Shown piece after piece: positions 1-7,426 of a stretch of 22,054 nt of DNA. The notes beneath the pieces were generated by a model. The model did not search any database. It saw only the letters and a list, made by a program, of their open reading frames with translations, and was not told where the DNA came from. Origin of the DNA: Planctomycetota bacterium (lineage in GTDB: Bacteria > Planctomycetota > UBA1135 > UBA2386); contig JAEUHU010000336.1 of assembly GCA_016793305.1 (NCBI GenBank), positions 1 through 22,054 of the forward strand, read 5' to 3'. Position 1 is the first letter of the stretch. Each line of letters starts with the position of its first letter. The translations under genes were made by a program, and so were the position numbers.

Positions 1-1285
1 CGAAGTAGCGCGCTTCGTCGCCGTTCGCCGCCGCGTCGTGGAAGTCGTCGAGCGTGCGCGCCAGCGCCGCGCTGTCCGCCGCCTTCGCCACCGTCGGCTG
101 CAGGCTGCGCGCCGTGCACAGCGGCGCCACCGTCAGCGCGGTGCGCCGGTACTCGCTGTGCCACACCGCGTCGATCGGCACGTCCCGCAGCGTGCGCACC
201 AGCGCCTCGGCCCGTGCGCGGCCGGCCTCCGTCAGCTCCGGATCGTCGCCGTCGGCGCCCTTCTCGGCGTGCCGCACCAGGATCACCGTCGTCACCGGTG
301 CCGGCTGGCCGTCGACGAACGCACGGATGCGCTGCGCGAACGCCGCCGCGAGGTCGTTCGGCATCGGGATGCTGAGGTCGTAGAGCTGCAGCACCCACCG
401 TTCGTCTCGCCGCACCAGCACGCCACTGCCCCGGCAGATGCCATAGCCGTCGTTGTCGAGCAGCTCGTCGAAGCACGCGTGCTCGCCGCCTTGCAGCACG
501 GTGACGTGGCGCTGCAACGGCACGTAGGTCCACGCCTCCGGCCGCTGGAAGTAGGGCAGCGCGAAGCGGCGGAACTCGGCGCCGGTCCAGCGCTCGCTCG
601 CGTCGGTGCCGAGGAACACCGCGTCGTCGGGCAGCAGGGCGAAGTAGCGATCCTCGTCGCCGTTCGCCGCCGCATCGTGGAAGTCGTCGAGGGCCTGCGC
701 GATCGCCGCCGCCGGTCCGGCCAACGCGCGCGCGCCGTGCAGCGCCGCGAAGTGCCGCTGCCGGGCCGCCGCGTCGGCGTCGGCGAGCACGGTGATCGTG
801 CGCGCTGGCAGTCGCTTCAGCCCGGCCAGATCGCTCTCGTTCGCCGCCGTCAGCAGCGTCACGCTCTGAAACTGATGGCGGTGCGCCAGCAACAGCGCCG
901 CCGTGCCGACGACGTCGTCGGTCGTGGCCGCGTGCAGGCCGCCGCCGGCGATGCGATGCGTGCGCCGCAGTTCGGCGAACCACGGTGCGAGGCGCTGCCC
1001 CGCCGCAGCGGCCGGCGCCACTGCGGGCGCCACGACGACGTAGCCAACGCGCGCCGCGTCGACGCCGACCGCCGCGATCGCCGCCCGCGCCGCCGGAAGG
1101 TCGCCGCCGCGCGACCACAGCACCAGCAACGGCGCCCACGCCTTGCCGTCGTGCGCCGCCGGCAGCTGCACGACCATTGCGGGACCGATTCCGGCTGGCA
1201 CGTCCTGCGGCGGCGGCAGTTCCTGCGCGCGGGCGAACGCGGCCAGCACGACGAACAGCGGAGCGAAGCGAGCGACGAGGCGCAT
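1..1285 (-). CDS. Exported multidomain protein: alpha/beta domain, NTF2-like, histidine phosphatase, second NTF2-like (3' end outside window)
   Basis: Translation from the ATG at 1285 stays open for 428 codons and leaves the window with no stop. Residues 1-20 are a signal peptide ending ARA-Q. Residues about 30-195 look like a degenerate alpha/beta-hydrolase-type fold, with alternating hydrophobic strands but no clear GxSxG nucleophile elbow. Residues about 199-325 resemble an NTF2-like/SnoaL_3 (DUF4440-type) domain, with the motif LDDFHDAAANGDEDRYF at its start. Residues 333-405 match the front half of a histidine phosphatase: VILVRHAEK, with R338 and H339 as the phosphate pocket and phosphoacceptor, then LTEAGRARAEAL. 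The second half with the GH motif is not seen. At residue 412 the NTF2 start motif appears again (LDDFHDAAANGDEARYF) and runs off the edge. The gene lies 36 bp downstream of the hemerythrin gene on the same strand, with no Shine-Dalgarno. Domain calls are by eye, and the substrate is unknown. Confidence 0.75.
   Translation of the reverse strand, partial: MRLVARFAPLFVVLAAFARAQELPPPQDVPAGIGPAMVVQLPAAHDGKAWAPLLVLWSRGGDLPAARAAIAAVGVDAARVGYVVVAPAVAPAAAAGQRLAPWFAELRRTHRIAGGGLHAATTDDVVGTAALLLAHRHQFQSVTLLTAANESDLAGLKRLPARTITVLADADAAARQRHFAALHGARALAGPAAAIAQALDDFHDAAANGDEDRYFALLPDDAVFLGTDASERWTGAEFRRFALPYFQRPEAWTYVPLQRHVTVLQGGEHACFDELLDNDGYGICRGSGVLVRRDERWVLQLYDLSIPMPNDLAAAFAQRIRAFVDGQPAPVTTVILVRHAEKGADGDDPELTEAGRARAEALVRTLRDVPIDAVWHSEYRRTALTVAPLCTARSLQPTVAKAADSAALARTLDDFHDAAANGDEARYF
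640..692 (-). repeat. Diverged intragenic direct repeat, inner copy (partner at 1-53)
   Basis: Positions 640-692 and 1-53 are near-identical in the same orientation, with only a handful of substitutions. Both encode the opening helix of an NTF2-like domain in the same protein (DDFHDAAANGDE, one acidic or Ala residue, then RYF). Several differences are synonymous, so this looks like an old domain duplication rather than a recent one. Only the first 53 bases of the outer copy are visible. Confidence 0.8.
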
Positions 1286-1321
1286 GAGCCAGCAATGCAT
1301 GCGCGCTGGTCTACCCGCCGC

Positions 1322-1792
1322 CTAGCCGCCCGACCACGTCCGCGCCTGAAGGATCGCCGCCTGCTGCGCCGCCGGCAGCCGCGCCGCCAAGTACGGGTAG
1401 AGCATGTTGCGCTCGCGGAGGTCGTGATGGAGCAGCAGGTTCTTGAACGTCGCCTGGCGATCGAACAGCTCGAGCAGCGCCGCGTCGTCGGGCCGTTGCC
1501 GCAGCGCCTCGACACGCTGCACGAACTCGTCGACGAACTTGTGCAGGTTCTGGTGCTCGCCGCGGAACAGCCGCGTCGGTGCGTCGGTCGCATCGCCGCC
1601 GAGCTGTTCGTAGAGCGGCAGCACGTGGCGTTCTTCGTCGTCGACGTGCGCCAGCAGTTGCCCGCGGAAGCGCTGCAGCGTCGTCGCAGCGCGCGCGAAG
1701 TCGCGGTCGAGCAGGGCCACCTGGTGCGCGAACAGCGACTGCGCGAGGTCGTCGTGCAGCGCCATCATCGCCACCGCCAACGTCGTCGTCAT
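1322..1792 (-). CDS. Hemerythrin-like (HHE cation-binding) protein
   Basis: This 156-residue helical protein has the ligand pattern of a bacterial hemerythrin, a di-iron domain that binds O2, NO or iron in the cytoplasm. Visible candidates are H23 (FAHQ), H49 and E53 (HVDDE), H80 and H84 (EHQNLH), and H123 and E127 (HDLRE, an HxxxE motif). The length fits a single HHE domain with no partner domain and no signal peptide. A GTG at 1822 would add ten residues. I prefer the ATG at 1792 because it precedes the conserved first helix and sits 7 nt downstream of a TAGCCT box. The gene lies between the DUF2911-like gene and the phosphatase/NTF2 gene on the same strand. It may buffer O2, NO or iron for the neighbouring redox and signalling genes, but that is inference. 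Confidence 0.82.
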   Translation of the reverse strand: MTTTLAVAMMALHDDLAQSLFAHQVALLDRDFARAATTLQRFRGQLLAHVDDEERHVLPLYEQLGGDATDAPTRLFRGEHQNLHKFVDEFVQRVEALRQRPDDAALLELFDRQATFKNLLLHHDLRERNMLYPYLAARLPAAQQAAILQARTWSGG

Positions 1793-1799
1793 CGTGCGC

Positions 1800-1805
1800 A
1801 GGCTA
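1800..1805 (-). promoter_or_regulatory. Candidate -10 box (TAGCCT) for a leaderless hemerythrin transcript
   Basis: On the minus strand TAGCCT is followed by GCGCACG and then the ATG at 1792. No Shine-Dalgarno is present. A near-identical context (TAGATT GCGCAC CGG ATG) precedes the VCBS gene at 17180, which supports a shared element. No -35 box is evident. Confidence 0.35.
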
Positions 1806-1858
1806 CGCCGAACCGGCCCCACGCGGCCATGCGCACGCTGGCGACCTCGCTGGCGACC

Positions 1859-2740
1859 TCACTTGCCCTTGGCGTCCTTCGCTTCCTTCGGCTCCGGCAC
1901 CTTCACGCGCACGGCTTCGTCGCCGAACGCCAGCTCGACCACGAGTTCGCCCTTGGCGAGGCTCGCCTTCAGATGCTCGAGCTGCTCGCGCTTCGCCGGC
2001 TTGTCCAGCGTCAGCGTCTCGACCGTCCCCGCGATGCCGTCCGCGGCCGCCGCCGGCGCGGCTGCGGCGCCGTGGCGATCCTTCGAGTCGGCCGTGCTCC
2101 ACGCCACCAGCTTCACGTCGTCCTTGCCGAGCACGAGGTTGAACGCGTGGTCGTCGTCCTTCTGCAGCACCGCGACCGGCACCGGCTTGCTGTCGCGCGC
2201 CGCCAGCAGCGACGCGGGCAGCGAGAACACCGTCAGCTTCCAGGCGCCGGCCGGCACCGTCTTGCTGCCGGGGAACAGCATCGCGCCCGACCACTCGTTC
2301 TCACCGAACTGCACGACGAGCTTCGCCGCCTGCGCCGACGCCTTCGCAGCGCCGTCCTTCTGCCAGTCGATGACCAGCTTCTTGCCCGGCTTCGCCGGCT
2401 TGCCGAGCGGCCCTTCGATGCGCAGGCCGTCGCCCGACACCAGCGCGCACTTGTCCTCGGCGGTGCGCTGCAGCTGCACTTCGTAGGCGCCGGGCGCGAC
2501 CACCGTCTCGCCGACGATCGCCGGCATCGACAGCCGCAGCACCGTCTGCTGGTTGCCGCCGATGCGCCACGCGTTGCCGACCGGCAGCTCGGCCAGCGTG
2601 TGCTTGCCGACCGGCACCGAGCCATAGTCGATCGAAGCAGTGCGCTTCTGCCACTCGAACGTGGGCTTCTGGGCCACCGCGAACGTTGGCGACAACGCAG
2701 CGACGAGAAGGAAGAGAAGAACGGAGGGGCGGAGCAACAT
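1859..2740 (-). CDS. Exported DUF2911-like protein
   Basis: The 293-residue product begins with a signal peptide (residues 1-23, hydrophobic core LLFLLVAALSPTFAVA, cleavage before Q24). Residues 55-95 carry the hallmark of DUF2911: WRIGGNQQT (58-66) followed by VAPGAYEVQL (81-90), matching the family's W-R-x-G-x-N...P-x-G-x-Y pattern. The middle is beta-rich. Residues about 215-230 are an Ala-rich linker, and the tail is Lys-rich. DUF2911 proteins are extracytoplasmic and have no established function. The gene lies 36 bp downstream of the M14 carboxypeptidase on the same strand, so co-transcription is likely. No Shine-Dalgarno is visible before the ATG. Family assignment rests on those two motifs only. 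Confidence 0.75.
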   Translation of the reverse strand: MLLRPSVLLFLLVAALSPTFAVAQKPTFEWQKRTASIDYGSVPVGKHTLAELPVGNAWRIGGNQQTVLRLSMPAIVGETVVAPGAYEVQLQRTAEDKCALVSGDGLRIEGPLGKPAKPGKKLVIDWQKDGAAKASAQAAKLVVQFGENEWSGAMLFPGSKTVPAGAWKLTVFSLPASLLAARDSKPVPVAVLQKDDDHAFNLVLGKDDVKLVAWSTADSKDRHGAAAAPAAAADGIAGTVETLTLDKPAKREQLEHLKASLAKGELVVELAFGDEAVRVKVPEPKEAKDAKGK

Positions 2741-2776
2741 GCGAGTGCGGAGGGGTCGTGGGGCGAAGGAGAGGTT

Positions 2777-5431
2777 CTACCGGACCGCGGTCAGGATCGC
2801 GCCGAAGACGAGCTTCGCCGTGCCGAGCGGCTGACCGCGGTACGTGGCGTCGATGCCGCACAGCACGATGCGGCCCTTGCCGACGTGTGCGCACAGCACC
2901 GCGGCCTTGTCGCGCAGGTGGTCTTCGCCGATCGCCCAACCGCTGACCAGCGTGTCCTGCCGGCGGAAGCGCGCCACCACGTCGATCGGCGCCGACGCGT
3001 CGGTGACCTGCAGCGGCTGGCAGTCGCCGTCGACCATCGCCGCCAGCTCGACCGAACAGCCGCGCGCGATCGCATGCGTCGTGTCGACCTCGATCGCCAG
3101 CAGCGAACCGGGCACGTAGTACTCCTCGCGCCGCGCCCGCCGGAACCCACCCTCGGCCGCTTCGTCGGGGACCTGCACGCCGACCTGCACCGGCAGCTGG
3201 AAGTGGCGCACCACCTTGTCGACCTCTTCGCCGAGTGCGATCAGCGTGCCGCCCTGCTCCACGAACGCGCGCAGGGCCGGCAGCGACTTGTCGCCGGTGA
3301 GCCGGGTCGCGCGCGCCCCGAGGTTGCTCCAGTCCTCGAACGACGGCAGCGCCGCCTTCAGCTCGGGGATCTTCACCTCGTCGCGCCGCTGCGCCGCACG
3401 CTGCAGGTCGCGCGGCCCGGGCAGCCCCGTGTGGAACACCAACACGTCGTAGTCCTTGGCGAGCTCGCCCGCTTCGACGCGGTCGCCCCACACCTGCTGC
3501 ACCGGGAAGCCGAACTCCTGCAGCAGCCACTGCGTCCAGCCGGTCGGCATGTGGCCGCCGAACACGTCGAACAGGCCGAGCCGCACCGGCGTCTGCGGCG
3601 TACCAGTGACGCCGCCGCGCACGTGCCTGCTGCGCAGCCCGAACGACCGTGACAGCTCCTGCAGCAGCGTCGCGGCGTCGCGCGCGACGCGGTAGCCCTC
3701 GCCGTCGTACGCGACTTCGTGGCCAGCGGCGAGCAACCGGTTGACCGCGAGCACCGTGTGGCTGTCGCGCGCGTCGAGCCGAAACGACCACACCGCCCGG
3801 GACCCGAACACTTGCACGTCGGCCGGCGCGAACACCTCGGCGTCGACGACCTCGAACGGCCCTTCCAGCGCTTCGAACGTGCGCTCGACCTGCACGTCGT
3901 ACTGCATCGCCAGCGTCCAGCCCGCGGCGTCGTACGGCGCCACCGGCTTGCCTTCCTTGACGTCCTGCGGATGCCACTGCGGCTCGAACTGGTCGAGGAT
4001 GTGCGCGCGATAGGCCTGGTCGCAACGCACGACCAGCGAGCCGGCGGGCAGCGTGATCCCGTTCATCGCGAACGGCTCGCGCGCGCGCAGCACCGTGACC
4101 CCGCAGCGATGCAGCGCCCGCGCCATGCGCTGGGCAGCACCCCAGTCCGGCTGGTCGCTGCGCAGCACGTAGGCGCGCGGATCGCGCAGCAACGGGTCGC
4201 GGAACACCGACGCCGGGTCGTCGCGGCGCCGCGCCGCCTCGACCAGGGCCGGCGTCACCGTCCAGTGGTCGGCCCGGCCGCGCGCGATCGCCCCGCTCGC
4301 CATCGTGTGCATGTCGCGCAGCAGCTCGCGGCGATAGCGCGCCGCGTAGTCGAGGATCGCGAAGTTCGCCGTCTGCAGGTACTCGACCGTCTGGCGCGCG
4401 TGCCAGACCTGGGCCGGCACGGGGTCCGGATAGTCGCCGGTCGACAGGCGCCGCTCGAGCGGCTGCTCGAGGCGGGTCGGCTCGGGCCGGCCGAAGGCCT
4501 CGGTCAGGATGCCGATCACATTGTGGAAGTAGTTGGTCGAACGCAGCCCGCCGTTCCACCAACCGGAGTAGGGCGCACCGCCGCGCGAGATCACGCCTGG
4601 CTTGCGTTCCGCGGCGAAGCGCTGGTTCATGTGCGCGCTGACGATCTCGATGCCGCGCAGCACCATCGGGTCGACCAGGTAGTTGTGCGGGTCGCGGAAC
4701 GGCGGCGTGAACAGGATCGTGTCCTTCGGCGCCGTCTGGTGGTGGTTGTAGACGATCTGCGGACACCACTCGCGGTAGAAGACGCGGTTGACGTTCTGCG
4801 CCTCGAGCTGGTTGCAGGCGTAGAAGTCGCGGTTGTTGTCGTGGCCGATCCAGCGCTGGTAGAGCACCGGGATCGTCATGCTGCGCGTCGCGCGGTAGGC
4901 GTTGGCGACCAGCTCGTAGCCGTCGGGGTTGACCGGACACGCGAGCACCACCACCTCGTCGAGGATACGGCGCACCTCGTCGTCGTCGCGCGACGCCAGC
5001 TGCCAGACCAGCTCGACGATGTTCTGCCCGGCGATCGCCTCGGTGCTGTGCAGCCCGGCGTCGATCCACACGAACGCGCGCCCTTCGGCGGCGAGTTGCT
5101 TCGCCTGCGCTGCGTCGACGCCTTCGCCGCGCGCCAGGAGGCAGCTGATCGTGCGCAGCCGTTCGAGGTTCGCGAGGTTGCCCGGCGAACTGATCACCAG
5201 CATGCGCATGCGCTGGCCGTAGCTGCTGGGCCCGATGTCGACGATGCGCACGCGGTCGCAGGCGGTGGCGACCGCCTCGAAGTAGCGCACCATGTCGGTG
5301 TAGTTGCACAGCTGGTAGTCGGCGCCGACCTCGTGGCCGAGGAACGACAGCGGCGACGGCACCTGGGCTGCGGTGGCGACGGCGAGCAGCAGCGGGGCCA
5401 GCCGGGAGACGGACGAGCGGAGCGGAGCCAT
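2777..5431 (-). CDS. Secreted M14-family zinc carboxypeptidase with C-terminal GATase1-like region
   Basis: The 884-residue protein has a signal peptide (1-22, ending ATAAQ) and an M14 peptidase fold from about 35 to 370. Zinc-site residues are visible as H128 and E131 (HSTE) and H230 in VYNHH. NNRD at 199-202 matches the family's Asn-Arg substrate-carboxylate site. E311 in GILTEAF is a good candidate for the catalytic glutamate. All key residues are therefore present and the enzyme is probably active on peptides outside the cytoplasm. From about 600 onward there is a Rossmann-like, class-I-glutamine-amidotransferase-type region (DVLVFHTG, VEQGGTLIALG, GRIVLCGIDATYRGQP), as in other long bacterial M14 proteins. 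It is followed by the DUF2911-like gene. Exact substrate is unknown. Confidence 0.9.
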   Translation of the reverse strand: MAPLRSSVSRLAPLLLAVATAAQVPSPLSFLGHEVGADYQLCNYTDMVRYFEAVATACDRVRIVDIGPSSYGQRMRMLVISSPGNLANLERLRTISCLLARGEGVDAAQAKQLAAEGRAFVWIDAGLHSTEAIAGQNIVELVWQLASRDDDEVRRILDEVVVLACPVNPDGYELVANAYRATRSMTIPVLYQRWIGHDNNRDFYACNQLEAQNVNRVFYREWCPQIVYNHHQTAPKDTILFTPPFRDPHNYLVDPMVLRGIEIVSAHMNQRFAAERKPGVISRGGAPYSGWWNGGLRSTNYFHNVIGILTEAFGRPEPTRLEQPLERRLSTGDYPDPVPAQVWHARQTVEYLQTANFAILDYAARYRRELLRDMHTMASGAIARGRADHWTVTPALVEAARRRDDPASVFRDPLLRDPRAYVLRSDQPDWGAAQRMARALHRCGVTVLRAREPFAMNGITLPAGSLVVRCDQAYRAHILDQFEPQWHPQDVKEGKPVAPYDAAGWTLAMQYDVQVERTFEALEGPFEVVDAEVFAPADVQVFGSRAVWSFRLDARDSHTVLAVNRLLAAGHEVAYDGEGYRVARDAATLLQELSRSFGLRSRHVRGGVTGTPQTPVRLGLFDVFGGHMPTGWTQWLLQEFGFPVQQVWGDRVEAGELAKDYDVLVFHTGLPGPRDLQRAAQRRDEVKIPELKAALPSFEDWSNLGARATRLTGDKSLPALRAFVEQGGTLIALGEEVDKVVRHFQLPVQVGVQVPDEAAEGGFRRARREEYYVPGSLLAIEVDTTHAIARGCSVELAAMVDGDCQPLQVTDASAPIDVVARFRRQDTLVSGWAIGEDHLRDKAAVLCAHVGKGRIVLCGIDATYRGQPLGTAKLVFGAILTAVR

Positions 5432-5443
5432 GGGAGGCTCGGC

Positions 5444-5449
5444 ATGCTA
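5444..5449 (-). promoter_or_regulatory. Candidate -10 box (TAGCAT) upstream of the M14 gene
   Basis: TAGCAT on the minus strand lies 12 nt upstream of the ATG at 5431, in the 72-bp gap after the hybrid kinase. This would give a leader of about five nucleotides. It matches the TAGNNT pattern seen before three other starts in the window. There is no Shine-Dalgarno. Confidence 0.25.
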
Positions 5450-5503
5450 GGCACGGTCGCGACGCCCGCCACGCCTGCGGCCGGTCGTGACGAACCCTCG
5501 ACA

Positions 5504-7423
5504 CTACGGCTGCCGGCGCCGCAGCCGCTGCACCCGTTCGACCAGTTCGTCGGGCGTGAACGGCTTCGGCAGGAAGTCGTGGGTGCCGTCGCGCGGCAGG
5601 TCCTCGGCGACGCCGCAGTACCCGCTGGTGGTCAGCACCGGCTGGCCGGGCCGGAGCCGCCGCAGCTCCGTCAGCACGTCGAGCCCGGAGTCGCCGGGCA
5701 TCATCACGTCGAGCACGACCACGTCGACCGCGAGCCCGCCGCGCAGCAGGTCCAGGGCCACGGCACCGTCGACGGCCTCGTGGCAGGTGAAGCCGCGCCC
5801 GCGCAGCGCCCGGCAGGTGACCCGCCGCACCAGGTCGTCGTCGTCGACCACCAAGACGACCCCGGGCACGGGCTCGGTGGCGGGCAGCGGCGGTGGTGGT
5901 GGCTGCACCTTCGTGGCCGGCCAGAAGGTGCGGAAGCGCGTGCCCAGGCCCGGCTCCGAGTCGAGGTCCACGGCCCCACCGTGCCGACGCACGATGCCGT
6001 GCACACCGGCAAGACCGAGCCCACGACCGGTGAACTTGGTGGTGAAGAACGGCTCGAACACGCGCGCCTGCACGTCCTCTGTCATGCCCGGCCCGTCGTC
6101 GGCCACCTCGAACCAGACGTAGTCGCCGGGCGGCAGCGTGCGCGCGTTGCTGCGTTCGCCGAGCAGCGCACACGGCAGGCGCAGGCTGCCCCAGCGCGCG
6201 ACGATGTCGCCGGCGCGGCCGGCGAGCGCCTCGACGGCGTTGCGCAGCAGGTTGGCGAGCACCTGCCGCCACTGCACCGGATCGGCGTGCGCGAACAGGC
6301 CCTCGCGTTCGCCTTCACTCACGAACGTGATCGTCGGCCCGGCGAGGGCCTGTTCACGGCTGACCGCCTCGCGCACCGTCGCGGCGACGTCGACCGCCTC
6401 GGGCACCAACGGGCCGGCACCGGCCCCCGCGAGCATGCGGCGACACAGGTCGGCAGCGGCGCGGGTGTTCTCCTCGATGCTGTGCAGCGATTCCTGCACC
6501 GCATCGGCCGGCTCGGCGAGCCCCTTGCCCCACGCCACGTTGCCGAGGATCGCGGTCAGGATGTTGTTGAGGTCGTGCGCGAGGCCGCCGGCCAGCACGC
6601 CCAGGCTCTCGAGCTTCTCGGCCGAACGCATGCGCCGATCGGCCTCGCGGCGCTGTTCCTCGACCAGCCGCCGCGTCGTCGCGTCGCGCAACACGACGAC
6701 GGCACCGGTGACCGTGCCGTCGTCGTCACGCACCGGAGCGGCACTGCAGTCGACCGGCAGCCGGACCTCGTCGCCACGCACCAGCTCGCTGTCCGGGTCG
6801 ACGTGGACGATCGCCTCCTCCAGCATCGCCCGCTTGGCCACGCAGGGCAGCGCCCGACCTCCACCATCGAGCAGCGGCATCACCTGCACCGCGGCTTCGC
6901 CGGTCAGTTCGCGCAAGCGGCGCCGCAGCAGCTTCTCGGCCACCGGGTTGGCGAACGTGACGCGGCCGTCGACGTCGGTCACCACGACGCCGTCGCCGAT
7001 GCTGCGCAGCGTCGTCTGCAGCCAGTGCTCGAGGCCACGCAGCCGCACGTCGGCGGCGTGGCGGTACAGCGCGGTGCGCAGCACCGGCACCATCTCGCGG
7101 GCACCGAACGGCTTCAGCACGTAGCCGAGCGGCTCGGTGACCTCGGCGCGGGCCAGCGTGCCCTCGTCGCCGTGCGAGGTCAGGTAGACGAAGCCGATGT
7201 TCTGGCGACGCAGCTCGCCCGCCAGCTCGATGCCGTCGCGCGGCCCCTTCAGGCGGATGTCGAGCAGCGCCAGGTCGGGGCGCGCGCGTTCGGCGAGGTG
7301 CTTCGCCTCGTCGAACGTGTCGGCGATGCCGACGACCTCGTAGCCCGAACGAGCGAGGCACGACTGCAGGTCCTCGGCGACGAGGCTCTCGTCCTCGACG
7401 ATCATGATGCGTCCGCTCGGCAT
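5504..7423 (-). CDS. Hybrid sensor kinase: REC-PAS-HisKA-HATPase-REC
   Basis: This 639-residue cytoplasmic protein has no membrane segment. Residues 4-122 form a receiver with acidic pocket E10/D11, phosphoacceptor D55, T82 and K104. Residues about 130-250 form a PAS domain. The dimerisation helix carries the phospho-accepting H283 (GGLAHDLNNILT). The ATPase domain shows the N box (NLLRNAVEA, 391-399), G1 (DDGPGM, 442-447), F box (FEPFFTTK) and G2 (GRGLGL). After a Pro-rich linker (508-520) a second receiver follows at 521-635, with D526-D529, D572 and K620. Both receivers keep their key residues. The gene starts 3 nt after the stop of the upstream kinase, behind a GGAGGA ribosome site, so it is translationally linked to it. 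The N-terminal receiver is the likely target of that kinase. No DNA-binding or enzymatic output domain is present. Confidence 0.92.
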   Translation of the reverse strand: MPSGRIMIVEDESLVAEDLQSCLARSGYEVVGIADTFDEAKHLAERARPDLALLDIRLKGPRDGIELAGELRRQNIGFVYLTSHGDEGTLARAEVTEPLGYVLKPFGAREMVPVLRTALYRHAADVRLRGLEHWLQTTLRSIGDGVVVTDVDGRVTFANPVAEKLLRRRLRELTGEAAVQVMPLLDGGGRALPCVAKRAMLEEAIVHVDPDSELVRGDEVRLPVDCSAAPVRDDDGTVTGAVVVLRDATTRRLVEEQRREADRRMRSAEKLESLGVLAGGLAHDLNNILTAILGNVAWGKGLAEPADAVQESLHSIEENTRAAADLCRRMLAGAGAGPLVPEAVDVAATVREAVSREQALAGPTITFVSEGEREGLFAHADPVQWRQVLANLLRNAVEALAGRAGDIVARWGSLRLPCALLGERSNARTLPPGDYVWFEVADDGPGMTEDVQARVFEPFFTTKFTGRGLGLAGVHGIVRRHGGAVDLDSEPGLGTRFRTFWPATKVQPPPPPLPATEPVPGVVLVVDDDDLVRRVTCRALRGRGFTCHEAVDGAVALDLLRGGLAVDVVVLDVMMPGDSGLDVLTELRRLRPGQPVLTTSGYCGVAEDLPRDGTHDFLPKPFTPDELVERVQRLRRRQP

Positions 7424-7426
7424 GGC

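Noticed and set aside
1793..1822. GTG at 1822 as the hemerythrin start
   Set aside because: Adds ten non-conserved basic residues with no ribosome site. The ATG at 1792 fits the domain boundary and the upstream TAGCCT box.
38..3652. Plus-strand open frame of about 1,200 codons opposite the first five minus-strand genes
   Set aside because: Arg/His/Gln-rich, low-complexity translation with no domains. It is antisense to genes with clear motifs and arises from G+C-rich codon bias.
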